Assembly: GCA_904419035.1 (NCBI GenBank)
Contig: CAJFQL010000166.1
Span: 1-56,671 of the forward strand
Source of the DNA: Heritagella caecorum
Lineage (GTDB): Bacteria; Bacillota; Clostridia; Oscillospirales; Acutalibacteraceae
Length of the DNA: 56,671 bases
Direction: 5' to 3'
Shown: piece by piece, positions 51,894 to 56,671 of the stretch
Position numbering within the stretch: position 1 is the stretch's first letter
Layout: every line of letters begins with the position of its first letter
Program-made: the position numbers and the translations under genes
The notes under the pieces: generated by a model
Told to the model about the DNA's origin: nothing
Seen by the model: the letters and a program-made list of their open reading frames with translations, nothing else
Database searches by the model: none

Positions 51894-53096
51894 TCAGTAC
51901 CGGACCAGATGGCCCATCCGCCGCTGCTTGGTCCGCAGATAGCCGAGGTCCTCCGCCGTGGCGGGCATCTGGATGGGAACCCGCTCCACGATCTCCAGGC
52001 CGAAGTCGGACAGCTGGTAGATCTTGTCCGGGTTGTTGGTGAGAAGCCGCATGGTCCTGACCCCCAGGTCCCGGAGGATCTGGGCCCCGATCCAGTACTC
52101 CCGCAGGTCCGGGGCAAAGCCCAGGCGCACATTGGCGTCCACGGTGTCCAGCCCCTGCTCCTGGAGGGCGTAGGCCTTCAGCTTGTTGATCAGGCCGATG
52201 CCCCGGCCCTCCTGGCGCATGTACAGCACCACACCCCGGCCCTCCGCCTCGATCTGTCCCATGGCGGCGGCCAGCTGCTCCCCGCAGTCACAGCGCCTGG
52301 AGCCAAACACGTCCCCGGTGAGGCACTCGGAGTGGACCCGGCACAGCACGTTCTCCCCGCCGCCGATGTCCCCCTTTACCAGGGCCACATGGTGCTCCCC
52401 GGTCAGGTCGTTCACATAGCCGTAGATCTGGAAGTCCCCGTATTTGGTGGGCAGGTGGGCGGAGGCCTCACGGACCACATGCTTGTCGTGGCGGCGGCAG
52501 TAGTCCTGGAGGGCCTGGATGGTCAGCACCTTCAGCCCCCACTCCCCGGCCTTCTCCAAGAGCTCCGTGGTGCGCATCATGGTGCCGTCGTCCCGCATGA
52601 TCTCACAGCACAGGCCGCAGGGGACCAGGCCCGCCAGGCGGCACAGGTCCACCGTGGCCTCTGTGTGGCCGCCCCGCACCAGCACGCCGCCCCGCCGGGC
52701 AGTCAGGGGGAACACATGGCCGGGCCGGCGCAGATCCTCCGGCCGAGTGTCCGGGTCCACGCACTTGCGGCAGGTGTAGCCCCGCTCTTCCGCGCTGATG
52801 CCGGTGGTGGTGTCCACATGGTCGATGGACACGGTGAAGGCGGTGGCGTGGTTGTCGGTGTTCACTTTCACCATCTGCTCCAGCCCCAGCCGGTCCGCGA
52901 TCTCGGCGCTCATGGGGGTGCAGATCAGTCCCTTGGCGTGGGTGGCCATGAAGTTGACGTTCTCCGTGGTGGCGAGCTGGGCAGCGCAGATCAGATCCCC
53001 CTCGTTCTCCCGGTCCGGGTCGTCAATGGTGAGGATGAGGCGGCCGGCACGCAGTTCCTCCAGCGCCTCCTCCACCGTGCAGAATTGGGATTCCAT
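51894..53096 (-). CDS. ribBA: Bifunctional 3,4-DHBP synthase / GTP cyclohydrolase II
   Basis: A 400-residue fusion. Residues ~1-200 are DHBP synthase (DDPDRENEGDLICAAQLAT, RRPGHVFPL, GHTEATVDLCRLAG). Residues ~205-400 are GTP cyclohydrolase II with zinc cysteines (CLTGDVFGSRRCDCGEQL) and YMRQEGRGIGLINKLKAYAL. It supplies both starting materials of riboflavin, from ribulose-5-phosphate and GTP. AAGGAGG precedes ATG; it lies 17 bases after ribE. Confidence 0.97.
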   Translation of the reverse strand: MESQFCTVEEALEELRAGRLILTIDDPDRENEGDLICAAQLATTENVNFMATHAKGLICTPMSAEIADRLGLEQMVKVNTDNHATAFTVSIDHVDTTTGISAEERGYTCRKCVDPDTRPEDLRRPGHVFPLTARRGGVLVRGGHTEATVDLCRLAGLVPCGLCCEIMRDDGTMMRTTELLEKAGEWGLKVLTIQALQDYCRRHDKHVVREASAHLPTKYGDFQIYGYVNDLTGEHHVALVKGDIGGGENVLCRVHSECLTGDVFGSRRCDCGEQLAAAMGQIEAEGRGVVLYMRQEGRGIGLINKLKAYALQEQGLDTVDANVRLGFAPDLREYWIGAQILRDLGVRTMRLLTNNPDKIYQLSDFGLEIVERVPIQMPATAEDLGYLRTKQRRMGHLVRY

Positions 53097-53113
53097 GGGT
53101 CATTCCTCCTTGT

Positions 53114-53761
53114 TCAAAATCCGTTTTCCATCAAAAATTCCAAGGAGAGGCCGGCCCTGGGGGCGGCGGGCTCCGCCGGGCGCAGCAGCTTCTCCACATA
53201 CTTGCCGATGATATCTGTCTCCAGGTTCACCACATCCCCGGGCCGTTTCCGGCCCAGCGCGGTCACCGCCGCCGTGTGGGGAATCACGGACACGGAGAAC
53301 CGGTCCGCCTCCACGGCTGCCACTGTCAGGGAGATGCCGTCCATGGCGATGGAGCCCTTCTCCACGATGTACCGTAGCAGGGCGGGGGATGCTTCTACCG
53401 TGTACCACAGGGCGTTGTCATCCCGGCGGACCTGCGTGATGGCGCCGGTGCCGTCGATGTGGCCGGAGACAATGTGGCCCCCGAACCGGCTGTCTGCCGC
53501 CATGGCCCGCTCCAGGTTCACCGGGCTCCCCGGCGCCAGGGCCCCCAGGGAGGAGCGGTTCAAGGTCTCGTGCATCACGTCGGCGGTGAAGCCGCCGCTG
53601 TCCTGGGCGGTGACGGTGAGGCAGACTCCGTTCACCGCCACGCTGTCGCCGGTTTTCAGGCCGGAGAGCACCGTCTCCGCCCCGATGGACAGCACCGCCG
53701 AGTGAGCCCCCCGCCGGACGGCCCGGAGGGTGCCCACCTCCTCAATGAGTCCCGTAAACAT
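53114..53761 (-). CDS. ribE: Riboflavin synthase, alpha subunit
   Basis: A 215-residue enzyme with two lumazine-binding repeats: MFTGLIEEVGTLRAVRRG, GDSVAVNGVCLTVTA and GGHIVSGHIDGTGAI in the first, and KGSIAMDGISLTV with VIPHTAAVTALGRKRPGD in the second. It converts two lumazines to riboflavin. Its start overlaps the end of ribD by 20 bases, so translation is coupled. Confidence 0.97.
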   Translation of the reverse strand: MFTGLIEEVGTLRAVRRGAHSAVLSIGAETVLSGLKTGDSVAVNGVCLTVTAQDSGGFTADVMHETLNRSSLGALAPGSPVNLERAMAADSRFGGHIVSGHIDGTGAITQVRRDDNALWYTVEASPALLRYIVEKGSIAMDGISLTVAAVEADRFSVSVIPHTAAVTALGRKRPGDVVNLETDIIGKYVEKLLRPAEPAAPRAGLSLEFLMENGF

Positions 53762-54848
53762 CCCGGTCCACCTCTCCTTCCAGCAAGAAATCCTCCCCCA
53801 GGGCCGTCACCGTCACCTTCCGCAGATGTGCCGCCTGGTCCGGCGCCTCCACGCCCCGGCCCTCCACCGGGGACCTGGCCCCAGCGCCGCCCAGGAGCTT
53901 GGGGGCGATGTAGGCCTGGACCCGCTGCACCAGGCCCGCCTCCAGCATGGCCCAGTTCAGCGTGCCGCCCCCCTCCAGCAGCACTCCGTCGATCTCCGCT
54001 GCCCCCAGGGCGTCCATTAGGGCGGGCAGGTCCACATGTTCGCCCCGCCCCGGCAGGGTCCACACCCGGCACCCGGCATCGGTGTAGGGGGCGGTCCGCC
54101 CCGGGTCGGAGACGCAGGTGGCCAGGATGGTCTCCGCCTTATCGGCGGTGCGGACGATCCGGCTGTCCAGCGGGGTCCGCAGGCTGGTGTCGCAGATGAT
54201 CCGCACCGGGTCCCGCCCGCCCGGGATGCGGCAGGTCAGCAGAGGGTCGTCCGAGAGCACCGTGCCCACGCCGGCCAGGATGCCCCGGTACCGGTGCCGC
54301 ATCTCGTGGACGTGCCGCCGTGCCGCCTCCCTGGTGATCCACCGGGAGGCCCCGGTATAGGCGGCGATCTTCCCGTCCAGGGTCATGGCGTACTTCATCA
54401 CCACATAGGGGCGTTTGGTGCGGATATAGTGGAAGAACACCGGGTTCAGCGCGTCGCACTGCTCCCGCAGCACCCCGGTCTCCACCTCCACCCCATGGGT
54501 CCGGAGGAGCTCCACGCCCTTGCCCGCCACCAGCGGGTTGGGGTCCATGCTGCCCACCACCACCCGGCGGATGCCGGCGGCCAGGATGGCCTCGGTGCAG
54601 GGGGGCTGGCGGCCCGTATGGCAGCAAGGCTCCAAGGTGACGTACAGCACGGCCCCCGCCGGGTCCTCCCGGCAGTCGGCCAGGGCGGCCCGCTCCGCGT
54701 GGAGCCCGCCGCACCGCTCATGCCACCCCCGGCCGATGACGCACCCGTCCTTCACCAGCACGGCGCCCACCAGTGGATTGGGGCTGACCCAGCCCACGCC
54801 CCGCTCCGCCAGCTCCACGGCCAGCGCCATATAGGAGCTGTCATCCAT
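53742..54848 (-). CDS. ribD: Bifunctional riboflavin deaminase/reductase
   Basis: A 368-residue fusion. The deaminase (~1-145) has zinc ligands HAERAALADC and LEPCCHTGRQPPC. The reductase (~150-368) has VVMKYAMTLDGKIAAYTGAS and VDGVLLEGGGTLNWAMLEAG. It performs the second and third steps of the pyrimidine branch. ATG 54848 follows GGAGGTGAAGAAG. It is first in the operon, directly after the FMN riboswitch and its terminator. Confidence 0.97.
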   Translation of the reverse strand: MDDSSYMALAVELAERGVGWVSPNPLVGAVLVKDGCVIGRGWHERCGGLHAERAALADCREDPAGAVLYVTLEPCCHTGRQPPCTEAILAAGIRRVVVGSMDPNPLVAGKGVELLRTHGVEVETGVLREQCDALNPVFFHYIRTKRPYVVMKYAMTLDGKIAAYTGASRWITREAARRHVHEMRHRYRGILAGVGTVLSDDPLLTCRIPGGRDPVRIICDTSLRTPLDSRIVRTADKAETILATCVSDPGRTAPYTDAGCRVWTLPGRGEHVDLPALMDALGAAEIDGVLLEGGGTLNWAMLEAGLVQRVQAYIAPKLLGGAGARSPVEGRGVEAPDQAAHLRKVTVTALGEDFLLEGEVDRDVYGTH

Positions 54849-54869
54849 CTTCTTCACCTCCAAAAATGG

Positions 54870-54900
54870 AAAAATGCTCTGAACCAGTGGTCCAGAGCAT
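54870..54900 (-). terminator. Riboswitch-controlled terminator (expression platform)
   Basis: Minus strand: ATGCTCTGGACC (54900-54889) pairs with GGTTCAGAGCAT (54885-54874), then TTTTT. A second hairpin (54941-54968, CGCTC-GGAATG type with one wobble) lies upstream and may be the competing fold or a second terminator. Confidence 0.75.
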
Positions 54901-55010
54901 CGTGAAAACGGGACGCACCCGCGCCCACGGAAAACAAAACCGCTCCGGAATGTAACCATTCCAGAGCGAGCGTCCACGGGCGCAGGAAAGAGAGTTCCTG
55001 CAGTCACACG

Positions 55011-55120
55011 ATCTTCTTTCATCCAGACTTTACTGTCGGCCTTGGAGTTTCACCAAGTCTGCCTTTCGGCTCGCGGGCTGTACCGCCGGTGGGGAATTTC
55101 ACCCCGCCCTGAAGATCCTG
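55011..55120 (-). promoter_or_regulatory. FMN riboswitch (RFN element)
   Basis: On the minus strand the conserved series is present in order: AGGATCTTCAGGGCGGGG, TGAAATTCCCCACCGGCGGT, AGCCCGCGAGCC, TTGGTGAAACTCCAAGGCCG, ACAGT and GGATGAAAGAAGAT. It binds FMN and shuts off the operon when flavin is plentiful, here most likely through the terminator before ribD. It lies ~8 bases after the predicted transcription start. Confidence 0.95.
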
Positions 55121-55134
55121 ATTCAGTTGAGATG

Positions 55135-55163
55135 ATTATAGGCCAAGGCGCTGGAATTGTCAA
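55135..55163 (-). promoter_or_regulatory. rib operon promoter (consensus)
   Basis: Minus strand: TTGACA (55163-55158), 17 bases, TATAAT (55140-55135), a full consensus match. Confidence 0.9.
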
Positions 55164-55452
55164 CCCTCTGGACAGCGCAGGGTTGCAGAATCTTTGTCCT
55201 CCCGCCAGGCATAGGCGGGTTTGCAGGCGCGGTTAAGGGGCATGCATTTACGCGGTTCTGGCAGAATGATGCCGCCGCGCCAGGCCGCCCCGAATGTAGC
55301 GGCAGCCATTCCTCCGCGCCCTGCCGGAGGTACCGCAGGCATCCCCCCTCCCCCTTCCGTGTGAAAATTGAATGCGGAACCCACCAACCGGCGCTTGACA
55401 TTTTCCTTGTGAGAATGACAGGCGCTTTTCTTATTTTTGGAGGATTTGCCTA

Positions 55453-55626
55453 TTGAATGTATTTGAAACGGTGAAACAGTCTGTTACCACCCGGCAGGCT
55501 GCCCTGCTGCAGGCGTGGGCCTTCTCCGTCGATGTTTTGCCGGAACACCGCCTCAAATTCTGCGGGGGAAATAAAACAAAGAAAAGCCTCCGCCATTTAC
55601 AGAAAGCCCGTGTCCCGCTATACTGA
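55453..55626 (+). pseudogene. N-terminal remnant of an ICE-type CHC2 zinc-finger primase gene
   Basis: A TTG at 55453, 9 bases after GGAGG, opens 57 codons beginning (M)NVFETVKQSVTTRQAA. This closely matches, from memory, the start of CHC2 DNA-primase-like proteins in Tn1549-type conjugative elements. After ~17 residues the similarity ends (LLQAWAFSVDVLPEHRLKF), no zinc cysteines follow, and the frame stops at 55626. It looks like the stump of a deleted gene, marking a deletion of conjugation or replication functions. Confidence 0.5.
55596..55624 (+). promoter_or_regulatory. Promoter of ICE-type HTH gene
   Basis: TTTACA (55596-55601), 17 bases, TATACT (55619-55624), ~28 bases before the ATG. 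It lies inside the primase stump. The rest of 55164-55452 shows nothing certain. Confidence 0.65.
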
Positions 55627-55652
55627 AGGCAGGAAAAATGGAGGTGCAGTTG

Positions 55653-56360
55653 ATGGCGGGCAGACGAATCTGCGCCGGGTACTACCGGCGGTACGACGGC
55701 AAGGTGGTCTACGTGATTTCCACGGCCACGGATAATGACACCAGAGAGGAAACGGTCATTTGGACTACCTATCCCTTTGCGGATGTTCCCAAGTACTGCA
55801 CCTCCACCAAAAAGTCCTTCTGCGCATTCGTGGAAGCAGACGGAGAGCGGAAAGCCAAGTACAAGCGGCTGATGAATATGAAGATCTCGGAGGCCGCCAT
55901 CGAGCGACTGGAGGATGAAGGCTTCCGGGGGCCGGTGCGAAAACAACATCAGCGGCAGTTGGAGGAAGAATACGACTCCCGAGAGTATCAGCGGTCTCTC
56001 TCCTACCTCGCATACGCGAAAGATCTCTGCGAGCACTACAACTTCGACCGGAGCAAATATCGCCTCTGCATGAAAGAAAAGCGGTTCACCGCCATCACAC
56101 GAAGTGACTTCGCCAAACTGAAAGAGGATCTGCAATTTCTGGACAACGCCCTGAAAACAGTGCTGTTGGAATACCGGGACTACTTCCGGGAGCGGTTCGT
56201 GGAGGGCCTGTCCATCCGCAAGTACGCCGAGGCACACCAGCTGAACCGAGGCAGCGTGGACTATATGCAAAAGAAGTTTTTCTCTGCCCTGGCTCGTCTG
56301 TTGAAAGAGCGGGACGAAGCAGAGGGCAGGTACCGACTGCGGAAACCGGCGCAAAACTGA
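55653..56360 (+). CDS. ICE-associated helix-turn-helix (sigma-region-4-like) protein
   Basis: A ~235-residue protein. The N-terminal half (GRRICAGYYRRYDGKVVYVI, TTYPFADVPKYCTSTKKSFC) is unknown. The C-terminal half ends in a sigma-70 region-4-like fold: LLEYRDYFRERFVEGLSIRK, YAEAHQLNRGSVDYMQKKFF. From memory, proteins with this ending lie just before the excisionase and integrase of Tn1549/Tn916-like elements. ATG 55653 follows GGAGG by 8 bases. It probably regulates element genes; a strong terminator follows. Confidence 0.75.
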   Translation: MAGRRICAGYYRRYDGKVVYVISTATDNDTREETVIWTTYPFADVPKYCTSTKKSFCAFVEADGERKAKYKRLMNMKISEAAIERLEDEGFRGPVRKQHQRQLEEEYDSREYQRSLSYLAYAKDLCEHYNFDRSKYRLCMKEKRFTAITRSDFAKLKEDLQFLDNALKTVLLEYRDYFRERFVEGLSIRKYAEAHQLNRGSVDYMQKKFFSALARLLKERDEAEGRYRLRKPAQN

Positions 56361-56375
56361 ATCGACCCAACACTG

Positions 56376-56413
56376 AGCGGAGTGTCTGCTGACAAAGCAG
56401 GCGCTCCGCTTTT
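56376..56413 (+). terminator. Rho-independent terminator
   Basis: AGCGGAGTGTCTGC (56376-56389) pairs with GCAGGCGCTCCGCT (56397-56410), two wobbles, then TTTCT. Confidence 0.8.
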
Positions 56414-56543
56414 CTGTCAGAAATATGTCAAAAGGATATTATTCCCCCAATACATAGTGAGGGGGGTAAAAGAGGCACAGTTGTGTCAATTCTATGTCAC
56501 TTGAGAAATGTCTTCGGGTAAAGTAGTAGAGGGGGTAATCAAA
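56414..56543 (+). promoter_or_regulatory. Excisionase upstream region with repeated short motifs
   Basis: TATGTCA occurs near 56430 and 56494, with a related GTGTCA near 56484. GAGGGG(G)GTAA occurs at ~56460 and ~56529, the latter serving as the SD of the next gene. These may be Xis, Int or regulator binding sites. Confidence 0.35.
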
Positions 56544-56671
56544 ATGAAAGAGTCTGCCTACAAAAATTATGCGGAGCTGCCGCTGTTTCTCAACTCAAAA
56601 ACAGTGGCGAAGGTATTGGGCGTCTCACCGTCCAGCGGATATGAACTGATGCACGAGCCGGGCTTCCCGGT
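56544..56671 (+). CDS. Excisionase-like HTH protein, 5' part (runs off the window)
   Basis: The first 42 codons of a small protein: MKESAYKNYAELPLFLNSKT, then VAKVLGVSPSSGYELMHEPG. This is the MerR/HTH_17 winged-helix of Tn916-type excisionases, which direct integrase towards excision. GAGGGGGTAATCAAA precedes ATG. In such elements the tyrosine integrase gene comes next, which here would be past the right edge. Confidence 0.8.
   Translation, partial: MKESAYKNYAELPLFLNSKTVAKVLGVSPSSGYELMHEPGFP

Larger units (their letters stand above)
50603..56671. mobile_element. Left portion of a tRNA-Thr-integrated, degenerate ICE/IME carrying riboflavin genes
   Basis: Bounded on the left by the tRNA-Thr scar and open to the right. 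It contains a decarboxylase scrap, rib operon, primase scrap, ICE-type HTH gene and the start of an excisionase-like gene. Isoleucine codons are nearly all ATC here, while chromosomal genes to the left use ATA freely. The integrase is expected just past the window. Conjugation genes are not seen in this part. Between 50603 and 50861 I see no convincing gene. Confidence 0.65.

Noticed and set aside
51909..53705. A ~600-codon open frame antisense to ribBA and ribE
   Set aside because: Due to high GC at third positions in the rib genes; the true genes carry all catalytic motifs.

Overview
The window looks like chromosomal DNA of a strictly anaerobic, GC-rich, low-G+C-lineage Firmicute, most likely a gut Oscillospiraceae-type clostridium. 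The reasons are purine-rich Shine-Dalgarno sites at nearly every gene, S-layer-homology (SLH) surface proteins, a SpoVAC-type sporulation protein, a Ptb-like phosphotransacylase, iron-dependent alcohol dehydrogenases, and intergenic hairpin repeats of a kind I associate with that family. This placement is an inference, because no rRNA is present.

Layout. 1-2460 (minus): an ECF sigma factor, a membrane protein and an ABC ATPase/permease pair, tightly overlapped. 2969-6487 (minus): an AraC regulator upstream of two very small membrane proteins and a P1B-like metal ATPase. 6619-22799: a large envelope locus. It holds an SLH/Ig-like protein, then a divergent ECF sigma factor with an RsgI-like anti-sigma carrying three PepSY repeats. 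Next come an orphan tyrosine recombinase and a large acidic SLH protein with no normal start codon. A long operon follows: BTAD (SARP-like) regulator, MacA-like adaptor (apparently frameshifted near its start), MacB-like ATPase and permease, SLH protein, NlpC/P60 hydrolase and an exported nitroreductase-fold lipoprotein. 22931-29747: spoVAC, a DUF3788 gene broken by an in-frame TAG, a HIT protein, alaS, a NimA-like flavoprotein, a repeat-rich gene-free stretch and a MATE exporter.

29789-41027: a Ptb-like enzyme, a LysR regulator, a DMT exporter, a TRAP permease without its binding protein, an old-yellow-enzyme reductase, an MFS carrier and two tandem iron alcohol dehydrogenases. The divergent MFS and dehydrogenase promoters share an 11-base motif at their presumed start sites. 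41107-50410: housekeeping genes (mltG, 5-formyl-THF cyclo-ligase, tmk, WecG/TagA-type transferase, sirtuin, guaB, NUDIX, Ogg, GNAT) and a membrane-anchored XRE regulator.

50557-56671: an abrupt change. The 3' part of a tRNA-Thr(GGT) gene, with its terminator, marks the edge of an integrated element. To its right are a C-terminal scrap of a PLP decarboxylase, a complete riboflavin operon (ribD-ribE-ribBA-ribH) under a consensus promoter and an FMN riboswitch, a scrap of an ICE-type CHC2 primase, an ICE-type HTH regulator and the start of an excisionase-like gene. Isoleucine is almost always ATC here, whereas most host genes use ATA freely. I read this as a degenerate tRNA-integrated ICE/IME carrying vitamin B2 synthesis as cargo; its integrase and the intact tRNA should lie beyond the right edge.
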